Below, piece by piece: positions 49,786 through 62,500 of a stretch of DNA of 64,000 nucleotides (position 1 is its first letter; every line of letters begins with the position of its first letter). Source of the stretch: Polytrichum commune (taxonomy: Eukaryota; Streptophyta; Polytrichopsida; Polytrichales; Polytrichaceae). The stretch lies in the NCBI GenBank assembly GCA_950295325.1, contig OX485805.1, positions 45,778,758 through 45,842,757 of the forward strand. The letters run 5' to 3'. A program made the translations under genes and the position numbers. The notes under the pieces were generated by a model, which was not told the origin of the DNA, did no database searches, and worked only from the letters and a program-made list of their open reading frames with translations.

Positions 49786-52700
49786 TCATTCACCATCTTC
49801 ATCTTCAGCTTCATTTCCATTCTCGACATCGTTTTCTGCAGCAGCAATACGTGCCAAGTTGTCTTTGGCAAAATCTATATGTTTTTGGGGGATGGTCATT
49901 GTCTCAGTTTTGGAACCTTTGCGTGGTTTCCAAGCACAAAGTATGGTATCTGTGTTTATCCAAATTGGTTCGTATGCTGAGTCCATTGTCCATTTGAAAC
50001 TTTTTTTCATGTCCCACCCTAAATATGTGCGGAGCACATTTTGATCTTTGGTGCTGGGATGGCAATATTCCACCTCAATTTGATGAAAATTTGGGCTAGT
50101 TGGAACAAAATTTGGTGATGACAATGCTTTTACCAACCAAATCGGTTTAGGGTGCTCCTCATCTCCAGGACGTACGAGGATCATATACCCTTCGTAGCAA
50201 TCAACAGCCACACGAAATGATGGAGCCGGACAATTACGAGCTGGGCCAACATAATGGTCGTCCGCTGCGAACTCTTCACGAATGTCCCCATTGTCGAAAA
50301 ACATGGCCTCAGATTCCATGATTGTCACTCGACTTTGTGGCCAAAAACCTTGTGTCAAACATGAATGTATTTCAACATCGGGTGCTAGCAATGCTGAGCG
50401 AATGCGATCCCAGTACGTAATCAATGGTTCGTGGGTATCCCGAACACGCCTTGTGATGTCTTCCTCGCACAATTCTTTCCAATATTGGATGAATCCAGAT
50501 ATACCTTTGATGATTTCTGGTCCATTCCTCATGGGGTTGGGTTTGCAAGGCTTCGGCTCCCCATCAGGTAGCATACATTTGCCCTCTTCGTTTTGGCGCC
50601 AGACGAGTATCCCTTCCTCTGGACCCCAATCCGAGGAAGTGCACAAAACTTTGAATTGCATGGCCGGCAGACCATCATCACGCATATAGAATCGGAATTG
50701 TTGAGCCTTGATATGGCCCACTAAGCGGTCACCTCCCTTAAGAATGAATGGTTCGATAAATGCTTTGAAATCGGGCACTTCTTCAATCAAATGCGGGATG
50801 ACTGACATATTATCCAAATCCATGTATGATTTCATGAGAAGAAGAATCGTCGAAAAATCCTCCTCGTGCAACTTCATACTCCAATGTCCAAATGAAGCGT
50901 CAATATCATCATGCGTATGGCCAACCATCAAAAAAGACACAAACACTTCTTTGAAAATGCCCTTGGCTACGAGCAATGACCAAAAACAAAACACGTATTG
51001 ACATTTGTTGTCTTTGGCACAATTATCAAGTTGCATATGTAGAGTTGGAGGCAAAGGTTTAGCAAGAACGGTTTGTTCAGGCGGTTCTTGCAGTGACGAT
51101 AGACATACTTCTTTCCCCTTTAGCACAGCCTCATAAATCGGTGTTGTTCCACATCCAACAAAAAGAGCGCGAGAGGATGATGTTGGCGGACTCTCAAGAT
51201 CTCGTAGAAGTTTTGCAAAAGACCCTACGGTATGATTGGCGTCGCCCGGATAGAAATCCAAGCCATAATGTGCATACTTGACGTCCACATGGCCATGTGC
51301 AATCATACCTGAATTAAGACATACAAATAAGAAGTACATTCCAATATCATATATGATAAGGAAATTCAATTTTTTCGCAAGCAGGCAAACATTTACGGAC
51401 GTACATCCGTAACTCTTAACGATGAGTACGTGGGTACGCAAAAAAATGTGAAAACCAACGAACCTGTGACAGATATTGGGAGCTTGAAATATCCATCTGT
51501 AGCCTTTATTTTCCGTGCATAACAAGGGCACGCAGTCTTCGCATGGTCCATTTTGTCATGAATGATTGTCAAAACCTCATTCGGCCTCATTATCGATAAT
51601 GCGCGATTCTTGTAGTAGTCTTGACGGTGTGCCTCCTGGTTGTTGACATGCTCAATGTATTTCCGTTGATGTCTATTGTGCGACTCAGTCCCTATTGGAT
51701 GTGCATCTCGAAGGCCCTTATATTTCTCACAAGCAGAACACCTAGCAAATTATCCCCAGGCCTCTTCGTAATGTACTCTGCAAATTGTTGATTCTTAATC
51801 ACACTCAATTTTGACAACGAAATCGGCCCACATCCAGCCTTTTCGCCAACTTCATTAACATCCATAAGTATGTTCTTCCATTTTGTCCCTGTAGGCAAAA
51901 CCATCTAGACAACCTTTTCCCCCGACGGCAGAGTCCGTGTCTTGTGTGGCATCGCATCTGCTAATGGCATAATGATGGTTGATAGTGTTGCAGCCGCTTG
52001 GAGTGTTGCCTCCCTGGGCTTCTTTGTACCAGAATTGCCATGGAACCGAGAACGCCGTCCTTGCAGCGAGTAGTTCCGGAACCTATAAAAATTTGCCTTT
52101 GAAACTGCATGTATAATGTACCATGCCGTGCAGCATACCTCTATATTTTCCAAGGTCACAACCTTACGACCTTCGGCATCAAAGTGCATGTTGCGATGGA
52201 CTTCAAGTTTCTTTGCAGATCACATCCGAAAGTCCGCAAGCCACATCTCTTGTCTCAAAGATTTGATTTTGTCACGGGGAAATAGTCGGCAACACATTTT
52301 TGCACAACAATCCTTTGTTGCTACAAACCTAATAGATGTGTCTCCCAATGTTAGATCTCGACGACGTTGCGTGGGTTCACGGGGCACGCGAACGGAATCA
52401 TATTTACGCCGACCTTGTCTAGGACGCATTGTGGCGAACAAAGTCTTTTGTATTTCCTCAAAACGACGTGCATGATTCCACAAGCTGACACCATCGTGAA
52501 GAACACGTCGCAACGGCCATCGACGAAGAGAGAATCTCCAACCAGGAGGTACTTCCAATGGATGTAAGGAGTTCAAAATGCACACCCCAACATCTTCCTC
52601 CCCAAGGAGATTGGCATCAATACAGTCCGTAGGATTTGAGTTCCTACAGACACCATTGGCCATGGGGACGCCGTATCCATTGACTATGACAACATCAAGA

Positions 52701-52867
52701 TCAATCCATTGTTCCCGCGAATAACCCTCACATGTTGGTATGAAATCATCCTCTGCATTGACGACACTAATTGTAGTTTCCTGTTCCATGACACCTTCAA
52801 ATTCGCTAGCATAGCTTGACGTTTCCGAAGAGAACTCGAATGCACTATCTCGGACGTTGGAATCCAT
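49786..52867 (-). pseudogene. DUF7869-type protein gene (transposon-associated?), interrupted
   Basis: Starts at ATG 52,867 (MDSNVRDSAFEF). An acidic N-terminus is followed by a Cys-rich part (KDCCAKMCCRLF), VCCTAWYIIHAVSKANFYRF, and then a CSACEKYKGLRDAHPIG zinc-like segment with SHNRHQRKYIEH. A 155-nt phase-1 intron (51,309-51,463) joins to GMIAHGHVDVKYAHYG. The core then has QLDNCAKDNK (about 51,030) and MVGHTHDDIDASFG (about 50,910), motifs I associate with DUF7869 and RNase H-like folds. Two nonsense codons (TGA 52,220-52,222, TAG 51,905-51,907) and a 1-base deletion near 51,746 break exon 1; the 3' exon of about 508 codons is fully open. The function of this family is not established to my knowledge. 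Palindromes lie in the intron and both flanks. Confidence 0.65.
51393..51412. repeat. Palindrome inside the DUF7869-type gene's intron
   Basis: TTACGGACGTACATCCGTAA, a variant of the TTACGGACGCGCGTCCGTAA family with a changed centre. It sits in the 155-nt intron. Confidence 0.85.
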
Positions 52868-53517
52868 GGCCACTACAAGTGACCCACATGAAGAGTATGT
52901 CAAAATATCCCATTCAATAAATGTCATGGATAGTCCTAACGCTTATTGTCAATGAAACACAATGTCAACAATAGTGGATTTCATGGCCTGGAAACAAAGA
53001 CACATTGGTATACGAACACGCGTACGTATATCTCCATGTAACAATATTATCAGTGCAAGCACGCGCATACATTTGTCTTTATTTGTTCATAGTCGGCGGA
53101 AAGGTCCAGACAACAAAAACATGACAGTTTTATGGGCGCGCACCCGTAAATCTCTTCGTGGTCAAAGAGGTCAATATCATGCGCAAATGTTTTCGCAAAC
53201 TATACAACATAGGTATACGAACGTGCGTCCGCAAACATCCGAATGTCAAAAGTCAGTGTTGTGCAAGACACACAGAGGTTTAGGGAACCAAGATGTCCAG
53301 GTGCCACGGACATGTATACCCAGGCCTGACGACTATGAATTAGAAGAGGTTAACATACGCGCTTCCTACTGTGTTTTATCAATGTCAAAATATTATACTA
53401 TGACACATAGGGTGATGTAAGTTTAGGGTTTAGGGATCTTATACCTCCATTGACCGTACAGTCTCAATGTAATATTCTACATGGCACATGGTGAAAACTA
53501 TGGAACCAAAGGATTGC
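52868..53517. other. 5' flank of the DUF7869-type gene with degenerate palindromes
   Basis: Eroded family members: TACGAACACGCGTACGTA near 53,011, TTATGGGCGCGCACCCGTAA near 53,130, and TACGAACGTGCGTCCGCAAA near 53,217. No gene is seen. Confidence 0.6.
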
Positions 53518-54012
53518 AGGTTTACGGACGCGCGTCCGTAAACCTCTCTGGACCTCATTACTAGCACAAATAGGTTTAGGTTACTGTACGTGAGTCAGAA
53601 AATTTTCATGGTAATACAGTCTCGTTGGTATATTATACATGGCAAGTGGTCATGATGTCAGCTCAGGTGCAATACCGAACAATGGAACAAAAAGGTTTAA
53701 GGTTTACGGACGCGCGTCCGTAAACCTCAATGTACATGAAATAGCTGAACTATAATTCTCACAGCAATAGATATCCAATCAAGCAAGAGGTTTAAGGTTT
53801 ACGGACGCGCGTCCGTAAACCTCAATGTACATGAAATAGCTCAAATATAATTCTCACAGCAATACATATCCAATCGAGCAAGAGGTTTAAGGTTTACGGA
53901 CGCGCGTCCGTAAACCTCAATGTACATGAAATAGCTCAAGTACAATTCTCACAGCAATAGATATCCAACCAAGCAAGAGGTTTAAGGTTTACGGACGCAC
54001 GTCCGTAAACCT
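53518..54012. repeat. Palindrome array, AGG...CCT-flanked type, 95-bp tandem units
   Basis: 28-bp palindromes lie at 53,518-53,545, 53,700-53,727, 53,795-53,822, 53,890-53,917 and 53,985-54,012. All have the core TTACGGACGCGCGTCCGTAA extended to AGG on the left and CCT on the right. The first four are perfect, and the last has GCAC at the centre. The last four are spaced exactly 95 bp apart with near-identical linkers (CATGAAATAGCTCAA, CACAGCAATAGATATCCAA). Confidence 0.97.
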
Positions 54013-57000
54013 CCGTGATTTGCGGCGCCATAATAGGACCATTTCACCAGAAACAATACTTGTCATAAACAAAAATCAATCACTATAAGGATCCAGACAG
54101 TGCAATCCACATAAAAATTGGCTCCACTAATGGGTTTATGGCTTGGAATTTAGTGTTTAGGGTATAAAAGGTCCATTGCAATAGGATCTGTACCTGCACG
54201 AAATAAACATCCAGAACACTACAAGGGTCCAAGCAGCGCAACCCACATCTGAGATGCAAAAAGACTCCCTTGGTGGAGGGGTGTCCCCTTAAGTACTGAT
54301 CGTTTCCCTTGGATCCATTTTCCAACATAGGATACTAGCCACCAACTACGTCCTATAAATAAAAACCTAACATTACTACATTCCGTGTGCCAGCCTTACA
54401 ATGGAATGTGTATTCATAGTGGACAACATGCATAGACCATGAGTCCACATAATGACAAAGCAAAAGGCATCTACGTATTTATGGTGGACAACAAAGAAAA
54501 TTGGCTAATAATATATGAGCATTGAACATTGTTGAGGGGTGGTTTATAATATTGAAGTACCTAATATTGAGAGGTCATTGTAGAACTAGGAGACAGAAAA
54601 TTATAGTGTCGTGTGAAACATCAACCACAACAACAACAATAGTACATGGAGTATAAAAATACGTGTCATTCAAAATTAAACTAGCATCTATTTTATTGTT
54701 TTGCATACGATGTAATGATATTCACTCCAATATCATGTTATCTCCTCTCATCTAGCATTTAAATTAGTAATTACATTTGCCACTACCCTACCATCCAACC
54801 CGTTTAATTTACCCACTTTTACACACCTATACATAATTGTATTAATACATACACAAACTTTGAGCGCCTAGATGCCATGAAAGTAGCACATCTATTGTCA
54901 TAGGTACTATGGGTTGCTTTAAAATCAATATTCTCAATTTCCTCTCTTAACCTTAGGGCCCCCTTCAATACATCAACATTTATTTCAAAAAAAATAATAC
55001 TAGCATTCTTAATGTACTATACGTGAGACAAAAAACAATTTTTAGTACCCCATGTACATTATCTACAGTAATGACTCAAACAATAGCAGTTGTTGTTCTA
55101 AGTAACATTATGAGCCCAACAAAGCATAATGGAGAGAAGGGGAGGGTAGGGTATCCAAATATTATAAAGGCAAGCAATTTTTAGTTGGTGACAGAAGGGG
55201 GATACTCTCATTAGTTCATACGTGGTACCCTAAATCCTTAACCCTAAACCCTAAACACTATACCCTATACCCTATAACCGCCCACCCCTGAACAAACACG
55301 ACGACATACGGTACGCATGGTTAACTGAATAACTCCCAATACATGTGTAGCCTTAAGTGGAAGTAATTCAAAACTATATGACTACCTTTAAATTTTGTAA
55401 AATAAAACCATAAACATTTCAAATGTGAAGCAAATTTAGGGGTAACCTTACCTTTCATTTTTTTAAATCTTTCTTTGGCTTTAAACCATTTGCTTTAAAC
55501 ATATACTTTTGATGAAAGGTTTTGAAGATCGTATATTGGTATTCTATAATCGAGTCCTAAACACAACTCACCACCGAAAGAAAACTCCAAATATAAACAA
55601 GTTTGCTACTACTTATAAGCGATAATACAAGTTGAGGCCTATGTGTGGAAGGATTGGATGGATCCCAAAGGTTGTTTAATGTACAAGAGGGATGTACATT
55701 CAACACATACCCATGCATTTTGTTTTAATACAAGCTTAGACCTATGTGTGGAGGGATTGAATTAATCCATAATGTTGTTTAAGGTATTACAAGCATATGA
55801 ATTCACCCCATATCTCGATGTTTCGGTTTTGTTAATTTCACAACTTATTGCGATAATTGAGGGATTCACAAGTATTTCTTGGCAAAGTTTCATGAGAATT
55901 TGTGGCCAATTGGTATATTGCCCCAATTGCATTTGAATCCCACCTTTGAGAAGAAAAAGAATTCTTATACTGAAGTTAATCAACAAGACATCCTTTTATT
56001 GAATATTATTACTATTCTCGAAATATAGAGTCCCCTCCATAGCTCGGGGGGTGCACTGTATTAAACATGTACGAGTTATACGTGAGTGCACAGGAGGGGT
56101 GGTATTGATTTGGACCTTGCCGTATTGCATATACATATGGTATACATGTTATAATTTATAGTTACGTACATATATGGAAGGCCTTTAAAAAGTATACAAT
56201 AATTGTACTTGTATGGTACTGTTACTATACTACATATCATAAGTGTTCATATTGGATAAGTTTTCATAAGGTTTGATTTGTTGGGAGAGTTTATAGGATG
56301 CGGAGGAAGTTTGGTAATCGTTGGGTGGAGTATAGGGATCCATTTGACTTGATGGACCGTCCATCAAACGTGGAGATTGGTTTATGTTGGTATCAAAAGT
56401 GGCTAACAACAAGTGGACATATGATCTTATTGATCATTTCATGGTAGACTTAGAGACAATAATTGCATTTGTATACTTATGTTAATGACTCTCAGGGTGG
56501 GGGGGCAGTCATTGGTTGGAGTAGCAACATACGTGCGAACAAATGATAGGGTATTTTAAAAACATGGGGGCAAAAAATTATAAATGGACTTACGAGTAAT
56601 ATAGGGTATCAAAAATGGCATTGGGCATCTTTAAAGTAGTATAGGGTATGGAAGAATAGGTAATTTGGAATTATAAGTAATGCAAGCCATTTTTCTATTA
56701 ACCCAAAGTAGAAATTTATATAATGATAGCATGTGAAAAAAATAAGAGAATTGAAAGTAATACCCCCCTATATCCTTATCTTTTTAACACACTGCCCCCC
56801 GAGTAATGACTAATATATATGAATGGATGTTTTTTTGTGTATACATATTGTCGCTTGTATATTTATTGTTGCAATAGTATGTGTATTACTTCATTTCACA
56901 AAAAATAACTTGTATATATTAGGTTTTAATGAAAGGTGCTCCCCCACTCTCCATAGAGGCCACACTAGAAATTGCAGTTAGTTTCTCTCATTGTTTGGAG

Positions 57001-57117
57001 TTCCAAAATGATTTTATTATTATTATTGATGTCATTTAATTGTTGACAATGACATAATAATTTACTCAACCTCACACCCTATAATTTCCTAAAATAATGA
57101 ATACTTTCTAGAGCTCG
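54013..57117. other. Non-coding region between the divergent genes
   Basis: No supported gene in 3.1 kb. It contains telomere-like CCTTAACCCTAAACCCTAAA at about 55,238-55,260, followed by CCCTATACCCTATA. Two related words (GCCTATGTGTGGAAGGATTG and ACCTATGTGTGGAGGGATTG) lie about 105 bp apart near 55,640 and 55,745. Confidence 0.45.
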
Positions 57118-57125
57118 TATAAATA
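57118..57125 (+). promoter_or_regulatory. TATA box candidate for the large unknown gene
   Basis: TATAAATA, about 300 nt before the pyrimidine-rich leader, with no competing better match nearby. The assignment is inferred from position. Confidence 0.35.
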
Positions 57126-57399
57126 TTTCACTCATTATCAAAAGTGAAGAGAAGAGGCAACGAGATGGCTCATTTTATATTTAGAGAGACATTTAGTGTG
57201 ACTTTTAACTTGCCTTAGCATAAACATAAGATGTTATTATGACATAATATGACAATAACATCACCGAACTAAGTATAAATTAAACCCCTATTTAAATACC
57301 AAATATAGACCAGTAGGGTGATGCCACGTAAGGGTATAGGCCGGCGATTGGGCGCGACGTTTGGGGTAGGGACACGTGGAGGCACGCCATTGTTTTAGG

Positions 57400-57811
57400 G
57401 TTCGAAGTACTCCAGCTCCCTTTCGCCCTCGCTCTTCGTGCCTTTCCTTTCCTTCTCTATCCTCTCTTGCTTCTTTTCCTTCTACTTTGCTCTTGCTTCT
57501 CTTGCTTTAAGGTTATAGGGTTTCAAAGTGCACCAGCTCCCTTTTGCCATTCTCTTCGCGTTTTTGCTTCCTTCTCTTGCGGCTCTTGTTTCTATTGTTT
57601 CTCTTGCTCATCTTCTCTTTCCTCTCTTGTTTCCTTCTCTTGCTTTTGCTTCCTTCTCTTGCTTATCTTCTCTTTGCTCTCTTGTTTCTCTTGCTTATCT
57701 TCACTTTCTTCTCTCTCTTCTCTTGCTTCTCTTGCTTCTCTTGCATCTCTTTCCTTACAATTCAAAACCCATTCTTGTTGGTCAATTGTTGACGCGCGTC
57801 AGAGCTAGAGT
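57400..57811 (+). other. Pyrimidine-rich leader (5' UTR candidate)
   Basis: Almost pure C/T with many CTTCTCTTG words from about 57,430 to 57,765. An approximately 120-bp direct repeat (CCAGCTCCCTTT near 57,411 and 57,531) lies inside. It ends with TGACGCGCGTCA, a 12-bp perfect palindrome sharing the ACGCGCGT centre of the palindrome family. The ORFs here are low-complexity Ser/Phe/Leu repeats and are rejected as genes. Splice-like sites downstream (acceptor 58,196, donor 58,256; acceptor 58,487, donor 58,540) suggest two short leader exons. Confidence 0.4.
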
Positions 57812-58615
57812 AAGTTCTCCTTGTTTGCTGCTCATTAGCTTATTAGCTCATTAGCTCATTAGTAATTTCTGCTTGCTACTTGCTTGCTTGTTGCTCATTA
57901 GATCATTAGGATGCTCATTGTTGCTTGGTACTGCTCATTAGGTTGTTTTCAGTTGTTGATTTCAGTTGTTGCAAGGGTAATTAGTGTTTCAGATGTTGCT
58001 CATTAGGGTTTCAGTTGTAGCTTCACCATGTAGTTCATTATATTTTTTTGCATACAAATGAATAGTTTCCTTTCACTTGTGTTGCATGAATCTGATTTAT
58101 GAGCAACTTTTTTTGAGTAGTTCTCAATGTTGAATCATGCATGTGCACATTGAATTACTAGAGGTTTCTGACCTCAATTTTATTGTTCATTTGCAGTTGG
58201 TATTAGCTGCGCCAGGAGCAACTAGTTGTGGTTTAGGAGCAAACACTCTAGAAAGGTAAGTTTTTTAGAACATTGCAATTGCATTTTGTATGATTGCAAT
58301 TTTGGGTTGTTGTGGTTTAGGGCTTAAGGTTAGCATGAGAGCATGTGAGATTACAGTTTCAAGGAATTCTGAATTTGTTTAGTACTTTGTCTATGGCTAC
58401 ATTCTAAAAATCATTTAGTTTTGGACATGTCAGTGTTCTGAAAGTGCCTTATGTTGTCAATCTGCAGTGTAGTGTTTGCTGTTGCAGTGAAGTAAGATTG
58501 CATTCTTATTTGGAGGGCAAAACCATATTGGACGACAAGGTAAAGTCCCGAAAAACACGGAGCATTAATGAAAACATTGGAATACGCAAACATTACATTA
58601 GTCTTTATAATCCTC

Positions 58616-59450
58616 AAAGTTTACAGACGCGCGTCCATAAACTTTGTGGATCTTTGTGTAGGTGAGAAACAAGACTCTCAAACAGCATATTACGCAAACG
58701 ATTCCAAATATTGTAATATTAGGCATATTAAAATAGTCTTTATAATCCTCAAAGTTTACGGACGCGCGTCCGTAAACTTTGTGGATCTTTGTGTAGGTGA
58801 GAAAGAAGACCCTCAAACAACATATTACGCAAACGAAGCCAAATATTGTAATATTAGGCATTATAAAATAGCCTTTATAATACTCAAAGTTTACGGACGC
58901 TCGTCCGTAAACTTTGTGTTTCTTTGTGTAGGTGAGAAACAAGACTCCCAAACAGCATATTACGCAAACGAAGCCAAATATTATAATATTAGGCATATTA
59001 GAATAGACTTTATAATCCTTAAAGTTTACGGACGCGCATCCGTAAACTTTGTGGATCTTTGTGTACGTGAGAAACAATACTCTCAAAAAATATATGTATA
59101 GAGTTTACGGACGCACGTCCGTAAATGCAATAGATTTTGCAAGTAGAAGAGACATTTCCCATCTAAAATATTACCAAAGTTTACGGACGCGCGTCCGTAA
59201 ACTGGGAAGAACTATGAATAAACTATATATAATATATGTGCAGAGGTTACGGAAGCGTGTTCTTGAATACATAAATATTTAACACCATACTATCTTTGCG
59301 AAGTTTACGGACGCGCGTCCGTAACTTATAGAGATATTTGAGTATATAATATACGCGTTATGCGTATTTGGAAAAATGTATCTTTTCATTTCGATCAAAA
59401 AATGTAATTGAGAAAATTTGCAAAACTTTACGAACGCGCGTTCGTAAAGT
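58616..59450. repeat. Palindrome cluster in the intron upstream of the large gene's first coding exon
   Basis: Copies at 58,616-58,645, 58,751-58,780 (perfect 30 bp), 58,886-58,915 and 59,021-59,050 are spaced exactly 135 bp apart with similar linkers. All are extended by AAAG on the left and CTTT on the right. More copies with other flanks lie at 59,104-59,125, 59,178-59,203 (perfect 26 bp), about 59,245 (eroded), 59,305-59,324 and 59,425-59,450. The last reads TTTACGAACG on the left and CGTTCGTAAA on the right, so both arms carry the matching substitution. Confidence 0.97.
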
Positions 59451-59503
59451 ATGATCTATATCTTTTGCCAAGAATTCTAACATATATATCTTATCATTTG
59501 CAG

Positions 59504-62500
59504 ATGGCATCTAAAAAGAGACATGCAATTGAGATGTTTGCAGAAGCTCTCATTCCTCCGCTACCAGAAGCCATCAAAGACATAAGTCCCAACGACCATT
59601 ACAAGCCACAAGATGAAATTGTGGATAATTGGACAATATTGGTAGAAAAGGATGAGAAAGAAATATATGTGCTTAGATTTGCATATCAAATGAAGACAGA
59701 CATAGATGAAGCTAAGAAGTGGATAAAGCTTAAATCGTGGACAGTAGAGTGTGCAGTGGCACAAGGGGACTATGTAGTAATAGACCTTGAAAAGAAAAAA
59801 GACCGAGTAACATTTATTTTGCACGAATTTTACCATCCATTCAACAAAAATGAATGTGAAAATGGTAGTACAGATGCGGCTTGCTTCAATCTCCAGACGG
59901 AGTTCCAAGACTATGCATGTAATGCACCTTAGACGGGTAAGCGGCTTGGACGACTCTTGAACAATGTAACAAGAGTGAATGGGGCGTTGCTAGAGGCCAG
60001 AAAGGGGAAGGAGAAAAAGAAACAAGTCGTTTCTGAACGACCCAAGCGTGTGCCCAAACTTGTGCCGGAATCCTCAAGGCCCTCGCAGAGTGGTGCATCA
60101 AGAGGAAGCAGACAGGCGAGTAAACGCTCTCACTCGCAGATGGACTCTGGACTAACAGAGGGTCCGGATGTCAGCTCTACACTAACTGTGGCTCCACTCC
60201 TCAAGAAGGGTCAACGCCCTGACGCCGAACTCTCAACAAAAATATTCCAAGAGTTCGATGAGAAGACGAAGGGATGCTGGCCCCTTGGCATGTATTTTAC
60301 TTTCGAGGTAGACGTCTACAAATGCCATAAGGGCACCGAAAGTATGAATACCAGAGCAAAAGAAGAAAGCGGGGTATGGTGGCAAATGAACAACATCATG
60401 AACAACCCCAAGTTTGACAGGCAGACCATTTGTGTAACACCAAAGGATCTTATCGTTGAAGTCAACGAAAAGAATTGGCCGATTCTCAAGAATGGAGAGT
60501 TCTACATTGTTGACGGCCAACATAGTGTAATGGCTGCAAAAGCTCTCCTTGAAGACGACGAGTGGAAAAGCCCATTGAAGGAGACAATCCGATATTGGAA
60601 GGCATTCGTCGTGCATTCCAAGGACTCGAACCAGCTCATAGCAATATCTGCCTTCATGAACCAGGGAAATAAAGTGAGGCAGTTCGAGGCTTCATGGGCA
60701 GCCAACATCGTGGCTAGGAGGACCTTGTGGGTGAAGCACGAATGTCCCCCTAAAGAAAGAGATAATGCAGTCGTGAAGAACCCAAAATGGCAGGTATGTT
60801 ATTCAAATAGATTTACGGACGTGCGTCTGTAAATGTGGCCCTTCTCCTCCCACTGCTTCAAATATTTGAATTTAATCTGTACTGAATTCAATGTTTTGAT
60901 TTCTTGCAATTCGTGCCTCTTGCAGACATTCAGCAATGCCATATTGACAAAGTTCTCGAGTATAGACATGAAGACAAGCGGCATGAAAACAGTGCATGAA
61001 TTAAAAGGCGAACTCAAGCTCATCACTGCAACAGAAGAGACGTGGTCAATATGGTTGCGACTTTTCGATGCCCACAACAACGGCGACCTTGTCAATCCAG
61101 ATACGGAGAACACCTACAAGAGCGACTCAAAAGTTAAGGTACCACCAATCCTGCGAGAGTTCTTTCGTTCCCTCCAAGGATTGATGGACTCGGAGCTTTA
61201 CAGGGCAACAGAACACATTCTTCTAGAAACTCCTAGAAGAACTCTGCCCTATCCCAAAATCTTTTTGAAGCGGCCAAAGTACATGAAGCCATCCACGTAC
61301 CACATTAAGGAATGGTGCGATTACAGAAAGAAGAAGACCATGGCTGTAAGGGAGATTAGCAAATTGCTACCCACCCACAACCTCATTAATAGTGATGGTG
61401 AGATCGTGTGGGAGAATTGGAGGAAGCTGAAGGGTGAATACCACATCAATGGCGTCTCAATGCAAGCTTTGATAAGAGGGGCATCATCCTTCCTTGCCCA
61501 ACGATCTAGAAGGAACGAAAAGAAGGGATCCATCGACGAGAGGGAGGCAGGGTTGTACGTTCACTTTCTCGATAGGAAAAAGAATGCGAAATTTGGAGGG
61601 TTTGCAAGATTCTGCACGGTCGCAAAGGGCATGAAGTTCGGTGCATGGGACACCCATGCTTCAAGAGCCTCTGTGAGAGATGACCCCAGGGGTTGCCCTT
61701 TCGCCATTTTTTATTTTCGTGCAATTCCCGGAGCATGGAAGCAAGACGTTGCGGGAGCACCCTTCTACGAGCCCTTCTTAAAAGCCTTCAAGAGCTATCG
61801 CTCGTCTGCCCTCTTCGAGCCTCATGTGTGGTTATGGATTGTAGAGCAAGAGAGGTCCACATCCATTGTCCATCTGAACACATCAACGATGGACCTCAAA
61901 TACGATATGTACCACAACACCTACATCCCAGCGAAGACAGAAGGGATCACTTTCATTCAAGAGGCAAGGAGGGTGAAGCAAGTGGGAGCTGTGCAGCTTT
62001 ATTTCTTAACACGCAAGTCTTCCCCAACTGGGCGATTGCCCATTAAACCACACGAGGTGTTCAGGAAAGTCTATTCGTTGCCGCCACCACATCCCAAGGA
62101 GCTTGTTGAGGAGACAATGCATGCAATATATCCGGCGTTCGAGCTCCGGATGGACTTTTATATAGGGGTCTTGAAGGCTTTAACTGTCATGAGTGAGACA
62201 GTTTACAACGTCTTCGGAGGCACGAAGTTTATGTATGCAGCACTGGTGAGTATTTGTTTGTCTTTCAACCCACCTATCTTTTGCATAGTTATTTTACGGA
62301 CGCGCGTCCGTAAAAACCCAGTATCAGGTGCATGTGAATTTTACGACCGTGCGTCCGTAAAATTGTCCAACTTTTGAGTGGTGGTTTTACGGACGCGCGT
62401 CCGTATAACATGTTGACATCTAGCCTCATTTATATGCAATCACCACTATTGTTCTTATCTAATTTTCTTGTTATGGTCCAGATGCTTGGCTTGCAGGTGA

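Noticed and set aside
55231-55275. Telomere or interstitial telomeric repeat
   Set aside because: Only about three CCCTAAA-like words, degenerate. It supports plant origin but is not a chromosome end.
57467-57854. Ser/Phe/Leu-rich ORFs in three frames
   Set aside because: All three frames are open because the DNA is a low-complexity pyrimidine tract. It is better read as a leader or promoter region.
58598-59101. ORFs of 160-177 codons on both strands through the palindrome cluster
   Set aside because: The 135-bp unit is a multiple of three, so the tandem repeat stays open in frame. The peptide simply repeats with the unit.
53518-59450. CRISPR-like array of regularly spaced repeats
   Set aside because: Linkers between palindromes are themselves repeated (95- and 135-bp tandem units), not unique spacers. 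The setting is a plant nuclear genome and there are no cas genes.
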